Positions 35,341 through 45,180 are shown, counted from the first letter of the stretch. The stretch is DNA of 64,000 nucleotides from Lyngbya sp. PCC 8106 (GCF_000169095.1 NZ_AAVU01000039.1:9426-73425); one strand, 5' to 3'. The notes: generated by a model not told the origin, from the sequence alone. A program made the numbers and translations.

Positions 35341-35712
35341 CAGACCATCCTCATAAACTTCATCTTTTTTAATAATAACCGAAAAATCCTTATCCTCGCC
35401 ATTTTTTTCGTTTTGTAACTATGAAGAAGCACTCGAGGATGATGGCAATTTTCAGAGAAAAGAATAGGATGAAAGTAGAGTCAATCAAAAACCGATTCAG
35501 ACTCAACTCCCCTGCAAGCCTTTCGTTAAAAAGACGTAACATTCGGCAAATAACCCTTGGGGATCAATGCTTTTTTATTTTAAAGACTTGTTTTAACAAG
35601 AGCTGAAGTCACGGCAAACCCGTTTTGATTTTTAGCAAAACCCGCAAAAAACTCTACTCAAAGATAGAGGCTTTGCGGGAAACTATCTCTTTTACCTGGA
35701 GTGAATTTACTG
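35341..35712. other. 372-bp gap before PEP synthase
   Basis: The only open frame, 35421-35606 (plus, 61 codons), has biased basic composition and no homology I can recognise, so it is not annotated. The far end holds a long bulged hairpin (35641-35679) just before the ppsA ribosome-binding site GGAG at 35698-35701. Confidence 0.4.
35641..35679 (+). other. Bulged hairpin in the ppsA leader
   Basis: CCCGCAAA (35641-35648) pairs with TTTGCGGG (35672-35679), and inside it CTCTA (35652-35656) pairs with TAGAG (35665-35669). It lies 18-20 bp before the GGAG of ppsA. A structure this close to the start could tune translation or end upstream transcripts, although a plain T-run does not follow. Regulation is inference. 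Confidence 0.45.
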
Positions 35713-38142
35713 ATGTTAAAAACCATTACCCAACAAAAAATCTCCCCAGTCAAAGAACAAACCCTGGTGTTGTGGTTCAATCAAGTGGGAATGGCTGATG
35801 TCAAGTTTGTTGGTGGAAAAAATGCTTCTCTCGGCGAAATGATCCGTCAACTCACCCCCAAAGGTGTCAACGTTCCTCAAGGGTTTGCGATTACCGCCTA
35901 CGCCTATCGTTACTTTCTCAAATCAGCGGGTTTAGAGGTCAAATTGCGTCAACTGTTGACCGATTTAGATGTCGATGATCTGCATAACCTGCGAATTCGC
36001 GCCGAACAAGCCCGAAATTTATTAATTAATACTCGATTTCCCGTAGACTTAGAAAGTGCGATCGCTCAAGCTTATTTAAAGTTATGCGATATCTACGGAA
36101 CAAAGGTTGATGTAGCCGTGCGTTCGAGTGGAACGGCCGAAGATTTACCGGATGCGAGTTTTGCGGGACAACAGGAAACTTACCTCAATATTCAAGGTTG
36201 TCAAGCGGTGATTGCTGCGACTCATCAATGCTTTGCTTCTCTGTTTACAGATCGGGCGATTTCCTACCGGACAATTAAAGGGTTTAATCATTTTGATGTG
36301 GCTTTGTCGGTGGGTGTTCAGAAGATGGTTCGTTCTGATTTGGCAACTTCTGGAGTGATGTTTTCTATTGATACAGAAACCGGATTTAAAAATGCTGCTT
36401 TAATTACAGCCGCTTACGGTTTAGGGGAAAATGTGGTGCAAGGTGCTGTTAATCCTGATGAATATTTAGTTTTTAAACCCACATTACATGAAGGTTTCCA
36501 ACCCATTTTAGATAAACGTTTGGGAAGCAAAGCGATTAAAATGGTGTATGATAGTGAGGGAACAACTAAGAATATTAATGTTGATTTAGCCCAACAACAA
36601 AAATTTGCTCTCAATGATTATGAAATTCTACACTTAGCGAAGTGGGCGATATTGATTGAAGATCATTATTCGCGAGTTCGGGGATGCTATTCACCGATGG
36701 ATATTGAATGGGCAAAAGATGGAATGAGTGGGGAATTATTTATTGTCCAAGCCCGTCCAGAAACGGTACAATCCCAAAAATCAACTCAGATTCTTCAGCA
36801 ATATAAACTACAAGAACATGGTAAAATATTACTGACAGGTCGGGCGGTTGGTGATCGTATTGGTCAAGGTCAAGTACGGGTAATTCTTGATGTTAAAGAC
36901 ATCGATCAATTCCAAGCCGGAGATGTATTAGTGACCAATAAGACTGATCCAGACTGGGAACCAATTCTCAAAAAAGCCAGTGCAATTGTGACAAATTCAG
37001 GCGGAAGAACTTGTCATGCAGCGATTATTGCCCGAGAGTTAGGAATTCCGGCGGTTGTGGGTTGTGGCGATGCGACAACGGTTTTAAAAACAGGTCAAGT
37101 GGTTACAGTTTCTTGCGCCGAAGGAGAAGAAGGTCAAGTGTATGAGAACTTAGTTCCTTTTGAAATCGAAGAAACGGTACTTGAAAATTTGCCCAAAACT
37201 CGCACTCAAATTTTGATGAATGTTGGCAATCCGGAAGTTGCATTTCGTTTAGCAGCGATGCCTTCTGATGGCGTAGGGTTGGCGCGTTTAGAGTTTATTA
37301 TTGCCAATCATATTAAGGTTCATCCTTTAGCATTGATTCATTTTAATCAATTAAAAGATGAAAAAGTTAAGCAAAAAATTGAGCAGTTAACCGTTCAATA
37401 CCACCATAAGCCGGATTATTTTGTCGATAAATTGGCACATGGAATTAGTATGATTGCGGCAGCTTTTTATCCCCATCCTGTAATTGTACGAATGAGTGAT
37501 CTCAAGAGTAATGAATACGCCAATTTGTTAGGGGGTCGTGAGTTTGAACCGGATGAAGAAAATCCGATGATTGGATGGCGAGGGGCATCACGTTATACTG
37601 ACCCGAAATATCGAGAAGCATTTGGCTTGGAGTGTCTAGCTATTCAACGAGTTCGAGATGAAATGGGGTTGGCTAATGTGATTCCAATGATTCCATTTTG
37701 TCGTACTCCCGAGGAAGGGCAACAAGTGTTAACAGAGATGGCAAAATACGGCTTAGTTCGAGGCAAAAATGGGTTACAAGTTTATGTGATGTGTGAATTG
37801 CCGAGTAATGTTTTATTAGCCGATGAGTTTTGTCAGGTTTTTGATGGATTTTCAATTGGGTCGAATGATTTAACCCAGTTGACATTAGGCTTAGATCGAG
37901 ATTCCGGTTTAGTGGCGCACCTGTTTGATGAACGCAACCTTGCTGTTCGCCGCATGATCAAAATGGCAATTGAAACGGTTAAACAGCAGGGACGTAAAAT
38001 CGGAATTTGTGGCCAGGCGCCCAGTGATTATCCGGAGTTTGCTCAATTTTTAGTGAAATTAGGAATAGATTCGATCAGTTTGAATCCAGATTCCGTTGTG
38101 CCAATGATTCTCAATATTGCTGAAATGGAAGGATCAGTGTGA
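35713..38142 (+). CDS. ppsA: Phosphoenolpyruvate synthase
   Basis: This is an 809-residue enzyme making PEP from pyruvate and ATP. ATG at 35713 has GGAG 12 nt upstream; GTG at 35701 overlaps that site. Domains: N-terminal ATP-grasp (KFVGGKNASLGEMIRQL; RSSGTAEDLPDASFAGQQET), central phosphohistidine domain with the catalytic His in GGRTCHAAIIARELGIP, and C-terminal PEP barrel with the Cys in IGICGQAPSDYPEF. All key residues are present. A strong terminator follows. In cyanobacteria it can serve gluconeogenesis or mixotrophy. Confidence 0.94.
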   Translation: MLKTITQQKISPVKEQTLVLWFNQVGMADVKFVGGKNASLGEMIRQLTPKGVNVPQGFAITAYAYRYFLKSAGLEVKLRQLLTDLDVDDLHNLRIRAEQARNLLINTRFPVDLESAIAQAYLKLCDIYGTKVDVAVRSSGTAEDLPDASFAGQQETYLNIQGCQAVIAATHQCFASLFTDRAISYRTIKGFNHFDVALSVGVQKMVRSDLATSGVMFSIDTETGFKNAALITAAYGLGENVVQGAVNPDEYLVFKPTLHEGFQPILDKRLGSKAIKMVYDSEGTTKNINVDLAQQQKFALNDYEILHLAKWAILIEDHYSRVRGCYSPMDIEWAKDGMSGELFIVQARPETVQSQKSTQILQQYKLQEHGKILLTGRAVGDRIGQGQVRVILDVKDIDQFQAGDVLVTNKTDPDWEPILKKASAIVTNSGGRTCHAAIIARELGIPAVVGCGDATTVLKTGQVVTVSCAEGEEGQVYENLVPFEIEETVLENLPKTRTQILMNVGNPEVAFRLAAMPSDGVGLARLEFIIANHIKVHPLALIHFNQLKDEKVKQKIEQLTVQYHHKPDYFVDKLAHGISMIAAAFYPHPVIVRMSDLKSNEYANLLGGREFEPDEENPMIGWRGASRYTDPKYREAFGLECLAIQRVRDEMGLANVIPMIPFCRTPEEGQQVLTEMAKYGLVRGKNGLQVYVMCELPSNVLLADEFCQVFDGFSIGSNDLTQLTLGLDRDSGLVAHLFDERNLAVRRMIKMAIETVKQQGRKIGICGQAPSDYPEFAQFLVKLGIDSISLNPDSVVPMILNIAEMEGSV

Positions 38143-38215
38143 TCGAATGATATAGTTTGGGTGGTGTAAGTCAAGTTCTAGAATTTGGGAGGAGTCCTAA
38201 GTTCTAGACGAGCTG

Positions 38216-38257
38216 AGACTGCGGAGGTTAGGGTATGACCGAAGCAGTCTTTTTTTT
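38216..38257 (+). terminator. Intrinsic terminator of ppsA
   Basis: AGACTGC (38216-38222) pairs with GCAGTCT (38244-38250), with an inner GGT/ACC, followed by eight T. It lies 74 bp after the ppsA stop. A direct repeat of GTTCTAGA precedes it. Confidence 0.85.
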
Positions 38258-38400
38258 AGGAAAAATCTTTTGAGGATGAACAGAATCGTACACTTTTAAA
38301 GACAGACACAGGCAATTGAGTATTGAGTTCGGGAGAGAAGCCTAAATTTGCTCGAAATGCTTAAATTTTTCTTAAAAAAAGAATTTCAGGATTCATCAAC

Positions 38401-38787
38401 TCAACCCATCAATTTTGCTTTCATTGCGGCTTCATCCCAATAGGATTCTAGTTTTTGAATTTTGCCCGCCTCATTAAACTCAAAAATAGCAATTCCTTCG
38501 GTTGTCGCAGTACGACCATTTCTAGCCAAAACATTCATTGTCCACTGGACTGCTACTTTATGACCCCCACTGAAAATTTGATTCGGTGTAATCTCTAGCT
38601 TCTCATAAAATTTCGATAAAATTTCAAAAAACTTATGAGCATCTTGGTGGACATTAAGTGGTGGTTTTCCCACTGGGTCATAAACGAGTGCATCCTCCGA
38701 AAAAGCCTGTAGCCAACCTTCTGAATTTAAAGCGGCGACTTGGCGATAGTATTCGGTTAAAAACTGTTCAATCTCAGTTTGGGACAT
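38401..38787 (-). CDS. SnoaL-like / NTF2-fold protein
   Basis: This is a 128-residue protein starting MSQTEIEQFLTEYYRQVAAL and containing the polyketide-cyclase pattern: WLQAFSEDALVYDPVGKPPL, HKVAVQWTMNVLARNGRTAT and GIAIFEFNEAGKIQKLESYW. The NTF2 cone usually binds small lipophilic ligands or is a ketosteroid-isomerase relative. Catalytic residues cannot be assigned. Monocistronic, opposed to ppsA. Confidence 0.82.
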   Translation of the reverse strand: MSQTEIEQFLTEYYRQVAALNSEGWLQAFSEDALVYDPVGKPPLNVHQDAHKFFEILSKFYEKLEITPNQIFSGGHKVAVQWTMNVLARNGRTATTEGIAIFEFNEAGKIQKLESYWDEAAMKAKLMG

Positions 38788-38967
38788 AACAAAATGTTAG
38801 GCGATGGCTTGGCTCTAATTATAGATGCTTTTTTTATTTTTTCCAAGCGATTATCCTCAATTGAGTTCTCACTAAACTTTTCACGGTTTCCAGGGTTTAA
38901 TCAGATTGATACAAAGATATAACATTTTCTTAGGAATTTTGAAAGACTTTTTTGATTTCCAATAGAA

Positions 38968-39168
38968 ATGCGGATAGCAATCGGGAATGATCGGTCAGCT
39001 TTATTGCCTCAAACCCCTAATTATAGCGGCTTAGATGGATTGATTATTCATAAATTAAATCCCATCGCCATCAGTGATCAAAAGGGAATCACAGATGATA
39101 ATATAGAGTCAGCCCTTTTCGCCCTTCTAGGTTTTTCGAGAGAGAACATCACCCCAAAAGCTGAATGA
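38968..39168 (+). CDS. Small ORF overlapping the start of the ABC-F gene
   Basis: A 66-residue frame starting MRIAIGNDRSALLPQTP. Its TGA at 39166-39168 overlaps the ATG of the ABC-F gene (ATGA), the layout of translational coupling. No clear ribosome-binding site and no recognisable family, apart from a weak start resemblance to RpiB proteins (MRIAIG-D). It may be real and co-translated, or only the leader of the ABC-F gene. Confidence 0.35.
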   Translation: MRIAIGNDRSALLPQTPNYSGLDGLIIHKLNPIAISDQKGITDDNIESALFALLGFSRENITPKAE

Positions 39169-41096
39169 GTATTTTCACACTGCAATCGGTCAAAAAAGAT
39201 TTTGGAATCAAGGAAATCCTCAGAGATGCCAATCTCAGCCTTGATGCTACGGATAAAATTGGTTTAATTGGGATTAATGGCTCTGGAAAGTCAACTTTAT
39301 TGAAAATAATTGCAGGGTTAGAACCGATTGATAGCGGTCAACTCTTAGTCAATTCTAAAGTTAAAATTGTTTATTTATCTCAAGATCCCGATTTAGACGA
39401 TAATAGCACTGTTATTGAACAGGTTTTTGCCAAGAGTGGCGAACAAATGAAACTCATTCGTGAGTATGAGGTTCTCTCAACAAAAATTGCTAAACATCCA
39501 GAAGATAGCCAGTTAATTAATCGTTTATCAGCCGTTACGCAAGCGATAGATGCCGGGAATGCTTGGGAACTGGAAACACAAGCAAAGATTATTTTAACTC
39601 AACTTGGAATTGAAGATTATGATGTCAAAGTTGGAAGTTTATCAGGAGGATATCGTAAACGAATTGCCCTCGCTTCTGCTTTGCTTTCTAACCCCGATGT
39701 GTTGTTAATGGATGAACCGACTAACCATTTAGATGCCGGGTTAGTGGAGTGGTTGCAAGGGTATTTGAATGGTTATCGCGGTGCTTTATTATTAATTACC
39801 CATGATCGTTATTTTTTGGATCGCGTTACTAATCGGATTGTTGAACTTGATCGAGGGGACTTATACACCTACACGGGAAACTATTCTTATTTCTTAGAAA
39901 AGAAAGCAGAATCTGAAGATATTGAGGTGAGTCAACAACGAAAACATCAAGGCCTTTTACGGCGAGAGTTAGAATGGTTAAGACGTGGCCCAAAAGCCAG
40001 AAGTACCAAACAAAAAGCCAGAATTCAACGCATTGAAGGAATGCAGGACACTGAATTTAAGCAAGCCCAAGGGAAAGTCGAAATCTCTACCCCAGGTCGT
40101 CGAATTGGGAAAAAAGTTATTGAGTTAAAAAATATTTCCAAATCCTATAGTGAAAGACCGATTATTCAGGATTTTACCTATACTTTTGCACCCGATGACC
40201 GCGTGGGAATTATTGGTAAAAATGGTGTCGGAAAATCAACGTTATTAGATTTAATTACAGGTCGAATTCAACCTGATTCTGGAACTGTTGATATTGGGTC
40301 AACCATTTATATTGGTTATTTTGATCAACACTCAGAAGATTTAACTCAAGCTTTAAATGAAGAACAGCGAGTGATTGATTACCTCAAAGAAGTCGCTGAA
40401 TATGTTAAAACGGCTGATGGGACTCAAATTACCGCCTCTCAAATGTTGGAACGATTTCTGTTTCCCCCCAATCAACAATATTCACCCATTCATAAACTTT
40501 CTGGGGGTGAAAAACGACGATTATTTTTGTTGAGAGTCTTGATGAGTGCGCCGAATGTTTTAATATTAGATGAACCGACAAACGATTTAGATGTCCAAAC
40601 CTTATCGGTTTTAGAAGAATATTTAGAGGAGTTTAACGGTTGTGTGATTGTGGTTTCCCATGATCGCTACTTTTTAGACCGAACTGTTGATCGAATTTTT
40701 TCCTTTGAATCTGAGGGAAATCTACGTCAATATCCGGGGAATTATTCGGTTTATTTGGAATACAAAGCCAGAGAAGAAGCGGAAGCCGCCAATCAAACGA
40801 CAACGGTGAAAGAAAAGGTTTCAGATACCCAACAACCCGACAAATCTCAACGCTTTTCTTGGGATAAAGACGGAAATCGTAAACTGTCTTCTAAGGAGAA
40901 AAAAGAATATCAAGCCTTAGAAAATAAAATTGCCAAGTTAGAAACTGAAAAAGCGAAGTTAGAAGCTGAGTTATACAATGTATCCCCTGGAAAAGTCAGC
41001 CAAGTTCAAGAACTTCATCAAAAAGTTGAACAGTTAGCCCTAGACATTGATCAAGCCACCGAACGTTGGTTAGAATTAGCAGAAATTGATTCTTAA
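39165..41096 (+). CDS. ABC-F family ATPase (Uup-like)
   Basis: This is a 643-residue soluble protein with two ABC domains and no membrane part. Domain 1: Walker A GINGSGKST, signature LSGGYRKRIALAS, Walker B VLLMDEPTNHLD. Domain 2: GKNGVGKST, LSGGEKRRLFLL, VLILDEPTNDLD. A P-site linker between them carries LRRGPKARSTKQKARIQRI. The C-terminal 80 residues form a coiled coil (KLETEKAKLEAELYNV), as in Uup. ABC-F proteins work on stalled ribosomes or recombination intermediates; Uup-type by the coil. Confidence 0.9.
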   Translation: MSIFTLQSVKKDFGIKEILRDANLSLDATDKIGLIGINGSGKSTLLKIIAGLEPIDSGQLLVNSKVKIVYLSQDPDLDDNSTVIEQVFAKSGEQMKLIREYEVLSTKIAKHPEDSQLINRLSAVTQAIDAGNAWELETQAKIILTQLGIEDYDVKVGSLSGGYRKRIALASALLSNPDVLLMDEPTNHLDAGLVEWLQGYLNGYRGALLLITHDRYFLDRVTNRIVELDRGDLYTYTGNYSYFLEKKAESEDIEVSQQRKHQGLLRRELEWLRRGPKARSTKQKARIQRIEGMQDTEFKQAQGKVEISTPGRRIGKKVIELKNISKSYSERPIIQDFTYTFAPDDRVGIIGKNGVGKSTLLDLITGRIQPDSGTVDIGSTIYIGYFDQHSEDLTQALNEEQRVIDYLKEVAEYVKTADGTQITASQMLERFLFPPNQQYSPIHKLSGGEKRRLFLLRVLMSAPNVLILDEPTNDLDVQTLSVLEEYLEEFNGCVIVVSHDRYFLDRTVDRIFSFESEGNLRQYPGNYSVYLEYKAREEAEAANQTTTVKEKVSDTQQPDKSQRFSWDKDGNRKLSSKEKKEYQALENKIAKLETEKAKLEAELYNVSPGKVSQVQELHQKVEQLALDIDQATERWLELAEIDS

Positions 41097-41106
41097 ATTG
41101 CTCTTT

Positions 41107-41750
41107 CTATTGCCAATTTCCCACTAAAACAAACGGCACCCAATAAAAAGGATGACGAGTTCTATCCTCATTTAAAAGATTAACTTGAGCCGTTTGCAAT
41201 GCTTGCGCTTTATTGGATTTTGTTTGAGGATTTGCTAACTCTCGATAGAAGTCAACCATCAGCCTAGCGGTACTTTGATCCTCAACTGTCCACAAGGTTG
41301 CGACGGTGCTACGCGCTCCCGCTCTCTCTGAGCCAATATTTTTAAAGTTTCAGAGGAGTTTTTGAGAGATAAAACTAAGTTTAAACTTTGGTTTATTATA
41401 GCTTCAGCCTCTTGCCACTGATTTAACTTTTGATATGTTAAGGCTAAGTTACTTCAGGCCATTACGTGGTTAAGTTGATCACCATTTTGAGCCAAAATTT
41501 CAGCCGCTTTTTGCCAAAATTGCACCGCTTTTTCAAACTGTCCAGATTGATAAAAAGCTTGAGCCTGTTGAGTTAATTGTAAGCCATCTTGCTGAGTTTG
41601 AACGATCAAAATTCCTGGTATTCGAGCGATAACAGGTGGCACTGCCATTGACATCAAAAACAACATCAAAATAAAAATTCTGAACCCTTGCTTTAAGTTG
41701 ATTTTAAAGTTAATCATTGTTGTGTTCCCCCATTGATTCTTCTCACTCAA
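41107..41750 (-). pseudogene. Decayed TPR-CHAT gene
   Basis: Three fragments on the minus strand together make a shortened TPR-CHAT gene. 41750-41455 encodes a signal-peptide start (IFILMLFLMSMAVPPVIA) and a first TPR (QAFYQSGQFEKAVQFWQKAA). The frame then meets a TGA (where HVMA is followed by stop, then SNLALTYQKLNQWQEAEAII, the next TPR). After about 41360 the sequence jumps to the C-terminus of a CHAT domain (GSERAGARSTVATLWTVEDQ, then ALQTAQVNLLNEDRTRHPFY). The catalytic His/Cys region is deleted. So it has a nonsense codon and a large internal deletion. It is related in plan to the intact gene at 25.8 kb. Confidence 0.85.
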
Positions 41751-42149
41751 ACCAATTTATATAAAGCCCTATTTTTATTTTAGAAAAAAGCTCAACTTTT
41801 GTCTATAGAATGCTAATATTTTGAATTCAGAGATATTCTTTGATTGTTGAGTTAGATAAAAGAAGGCTGAATCAATTAATAGATGGGTTCAATTCCGCTA
41901 TAAATCATCCTCATAAATAGTCTTGACTGTTTGATAATACTATTTTTCAGATCAAACGGCAATCTTTAAGAAAAACCGAAGAATTAAAAGTTGAAATTTT
42001 AAACTTTAAGTAAGATTGTTGATTCCCCAGATAGCTAACAAAATGTTAATATTCATATTAGTTTCCTTGAAATCAAAAGATTAAAGTGAAATTATAAAAT
42101 CTCTAAAACCTGCTATAAACTCTGGAAGACGTTAACAATTCAATTCAGA
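41751..42149. other. 399-bp AT-rich intergenic region
   Basis: It separates the TPR-CHAT pseudogene from the FAD/Rieske gene and must carry the promoter of the latter. I see no ORF, no strong hairpin and no recognisable operator. No Shine-Dalgarno is obvious before the ATG at 42150 (AACAATTCAATTCAGA). Confidence 0.4.
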
Positions 42150-44114
42150 ATGAGTCAATTTACTGATTTACCTCAATTACCCAATTTTTCTCGACGAACC
42201 ACCCTGAAAATTCTAGGAGTGAGTGCTGTTTCTGGACTGATTGGTTATTCTCGATTTAAAAAGCCGCAGCCTACAGTTTTTCAGCAGGATTCTTTGATGT
42301 TACCTCGCCTTCTCAATCAACCTAAACAGGTGGTTATTGTCGGTGGAGGACTAGCCGGATTAGCCTGTGCTTATGAACTCAGTCAACGAGGATTTAAAGT
42401 CACACTATTAGAAAAATCTCCTCAACTGGGTGGTAAAATAGCAAGTTGGCCGATTAAAGTAGACAACAAAATATTCAACATGGAACATGGTTTTCATGGC
42501 TTTTTCCCTCAATATTATAACCTTAATAGTATCATTGATGAACTCCAGATCGAAAATAATTTTATTTCTTTAGAATTTTACTCTGTTGTGTTTAGAAACA
42601 ACCAATATAAACCAGAAATTTTTCGTCCCAATCATTCGGCTTTTCCCTGGAACATTGTTGATTTAGCAATTTCTTCTGAGAATCGATTGCGTTGGGGAAT
42701 CAACCTAACAAAACCCGCTCACTGGCAAGTTTTCAAGGAAATCGGCGGCTTCAAAATACCCGATAGTTTTCAACGTTTAGACTCAGTATCTGTTGCTAAT
42801 TGGGTGAAAAAAGATTTTCCTCAAGGTTTATATGATTTGTATTTTTTACCCTTTGCCAAATCCAGTTTAAATGCACCCGATAAACTCAGTACAGCTGAAC
42901 TGATGCAATTTTTTCATTTTTACTTTTTTGGCAACCCTGAAGGCTTGGCATTTAAGGGTACACGCCAGGATATGGGAACCAGTTTAGTTCAACCTATTGC
43001 TCAATCCATTCAACAACAAAATGGTGAAATTGTCACCGAAGCAACTGTCAGTAATATTCAGATAAAAGCTGGAAAAATTGATTCAATTTCTTATTTTAAA
43101 GGAGAATCTTTAAATCCTGTTCCTTTTTGGGTACAACGAAATCAATGGGTTGGAAAAGATTGGGAATATTTTGGCGCAGGAGATGAAGTTTATGCGATTC
43201 CGCCGGGAAAAAACGAAGCACTTTCTTTAACTTGTACCCATCAAGGCTGTACAGTTAAACACACTGAAAATGGACAGTTTTATTGTCCGTGTCATGGAAG
43301 TCTTTTTGAAAGTAACGGACAAGTAATTTCAGGGCCAGCCCAACGAAACTTACCTCAATATCAAGTCATTCAACGTCAACCTAAACAAGTTCAACTTGTA
43401 GCGTTAAATGCTGATAAATCCGTAAAAAGTTCAAATAATTTACCTCAAAATTATACCACAATTCAAGCAGATTACTATATTTTCGCCACAGATATTCCCG
43501 GAGTTCAACAACTTTTTTCTTTAACTGAAGGAGAAGTAAATTCAACCCTACAAGAAAAAATTAAAAATCTACAAGTTGCTGATCCCTTTGCCGTTTGTCG
43601 GTTTTGGTTTGATCGCGATTTTCCTTGGGAACAGAGCAACTTTACCTCTTTATCTGGCTATGAACTCACCGATAGTATTACCCTCTATCATCGCATTCAA
43701 CAGCAATTTATTGACTGGCATCAACAAACAGGTGGAAGTGTGATTGAACTGCACGCTTATTGTTATAAAGAATCTCAATTTTCCACTCAAGAAGACTTAC
43801 TAACAACCTTTGAACAAGAACTCTATGAAATCGTCCCCGAACTCAAATCCGCTCAGTTAATTCATCGAGAATTAGTCAATCAAAAAAACTTTGCAGGTTA
43901 TCCACCCGGAAGCGATGCCAAACGCCCTCAAACCCACTCCGGTATTGCTAACTTAATGTTCGCTGGAGATTGGGTGAAAATGCCTTTTCCTTGTGGTTTA
44001 ATGGAACGAGCCGTTAGCAGTGGATTATTAGCCGCGAATGAAATTTTACATCAAGAAGGTTTACACCGACGCTCATTGCTTTCTGTGAACCCCGAAGGAT
44101 TTTTAACCCTTTGA
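42150..44114 (+). CDS. FAD-dependent carotenoid desaturase-like protein with embedded Rieske domain (CruE/CrtU-like)
   Basis: This is a 654-residue protein. A Tat-like signal comes first (SRRTTLKILGVSAVSGLIGY). The FAD fold is VVIVGGGLAGLACAYELSQR with LLEKS. A Rieske 2Fe-2S domain is inserted at about residues 340-410 (LTCTHQGCTVKHTENGQFYC, then PCHGSLFESNG: Cys-His...Cys-His ligands intact). The C-terminal FAD contact is NLMFAGDWVKMPFPCGLMER. This is the plan of CrtU/CruE beta-carotene desaturase/methyltransferases, which make aromatic end rings. The assignment is inferred from architecture, not proven. The next gene overlaps its end. Confidence 0.78.
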   Translation: MSQFTDLPQLPNFSRRTTLKILGVSAVSGLIGYSRFKKPQPTVFQQDSLMLPRLLNQPKQVVIVGGGLAGLACAYELSQRGFKVTLLEKSPQLGGKIASWPIKVDNKIFNMEHGFHGFFPQYYNLNSIIDELQIENNFISLEFYSVVFRNNQYKPEIFRPNHSAFPWNIVDLAISSENRLRWGINLTKPAHWQVFKEIGGFKIPDSFQRLDSVSVANWVKKDFPQGLYDLYFLPFAKSSLNAPDKLSTAELMQFFHFYFFGNPEGLAFKGTRQDMGTSLVQPIAQSIQQQNGEIVTEATVSNIQIKAGKIDSISYFKGESLNPVPFWVQRNQWVGKDWEYFGAGDEVYAIPPGKNEALSLTCTHQGCTVKHTENGQFYCPCHGSLFESNGQVISGPAQRNLPQYQVIQRQPKQVQLVALNADKSVKSSNNLPQNYTTIQADYYIFATDIPGVQQLFSLTEGEVNSTLQEKIKNLQVADPFAVCRFWFDRDFPWEQSNFTSLSGYELTDSITLYHRIQQQFIDWHQQTGGSVIELHAYCYKESQFSTQEDLLTTFEQELYEIVPELKSAQLIHRELVNQKNFAGYPPGSDAKRPQTHSGIANLMFAGDWVKMPFPCGLMERAVSSGLLAANEILHQEGLHRRSLLSVNPEGFLTL

Positions 44115-44128
44115 ATCATTTGAATCAT

Positions 44129-45160
44129 ATGAACCTAAATCTCAAAATTCGTGACTTAGGAATTAACCCCAATCATTGGTATGTTGTCGCTCGAAGTAAT
44201 GAAGTTAAAACTCAACCTTTGGGGGTGACATTGTGGAATCAACCCATTATTTTATTTCGAGATTCTCAGGGAAAAATTCAGGCTTTAGAAGATCGTTGTC
44301 CCCATCGACAAGTTAAACTCAGTCATGGTAAAATAATAGCAGGTTTGATTGAATGTGCTTATCATGGCTGGCAATTTAACACTCAAGGTCAATGTGTCAA
44401 AATTCCCTATTTAGCCGAAAATCAGAAACTCCCCAATTGTCAAATTCGGAATTATCCAGTTCAAGAATTAGACGGTTTTATCTGGCTCTTTCTGGGAGAA
44501 AATTCCACTCAAACTCAACCGTTAGGTGTTCCTGAATGGGATCACTTAAATTATATTGCTACCGTTTCTCTGATTCACTGTCAAGCTCATTATTCTTTTG
44601 TGATTGAAAACTTGATGGATATGTATCACGGACATTTACATCAAAATTGGCAAGCTTGGACAGATGCCGTTTTAGAAAAAATCGATGAATATCCCGATCA
44701 AATTGATGTCCACTATCAAGCCCAAAGTTATTATAAAATCGATAAAATCTGGTCAATTTCTCAACTATTCTTTCCAGCTTTACGTCAACTTCATCCTGAA
44801 CCCTTAACGGTTAGTTATATTTATCCCCATTGGGTTTCAACATTAGGAAAAGACTTTAAAATTTACTGTCTATTCTGTCCGATAAGTTTAACCGAAACCA
44901 AAGCTTATCTGATCCATTTTACATCGCTTCATTCCTTTTGGCGTCTGCACAAACTCCCGATTCCATTTCGTCGCTTTCTCAAAAACCGACTATTCGGTTC
45001 AGCCCAAAAATTACTTGATGGATTAGTGGAACAAGATATTAAAATGATCGAAGAAGAACAACAAGCCTATCAGAATAATCCTGAACAAAAAGGATATGAG
45101 TTCAACCGGAGTTTAGCCAGTGTACAAAAGTTAATCTTACATCAAGCCTCACTCTCTTAA
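44129..45160 (+). CDS. Rieske non-haem iron oxygenase (CruH-like candidate)
   Basis: This is a 343-residue oxygenase alpha-subunit-like protein. ATG at 44129 is chosen; the frame opens from TTG 44111, overlapping the preceding stop. The Rieske site is CPHRQVKL and CAYHGWQFN (residues about 55-78). The mononuclear iron site is ENLMDMYHGHLHQNW (Asn/Asp bridge, two His). Such enzymes hydroxylate or oxidise lipophilic substrates. In Synechococcus 7002, CruH oxidises the methyl groups of an aromatic carotenoid made by CruE, so this pair may make synechoxanthin-like pigments. That functional link is inference. Confidence 0.82.
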   Translation: MNLNLKIRDLGINPNHWYVVARSNEVKTQPLGVTLWNQPIILFRDSQGKIQALEDRCPHRQVKLSHGKIIAGLIECAYHGWQFNTQGQCVKIPYLAENQKLPNCQIRNYPVQELDGFIWLFLGENSTQTQPLGVPEWDHLNYIATVSLIHCQAHYSFVIENLMDMYHGHLHQNWQAWTDAVLEKIDEYPDQIDVHYQAQSYYKIDKIWSISQLFFPALRQLHPEPLTVSYIYPHWVSTLGKDFKIYCLFCPISLTETKAYLIHFTSLHSFWRLHKLPIPFRRFLKNRLFGSAQKLLDGLVEQDIKMIEEEQQAYQNNPEQKGYEFNRSLASVQKLILHQASLS

Positions 45161-45180
45161 TCTTGTCTTTGTTCTATTTT

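Noticed and set aside
35421..35606. A 61-codon plus-strand frame between the HxlR gene and ppsA
   Set aside because: Basic, irregular composition, no ribosome-binding site, no family resemblance; it looks like chance.
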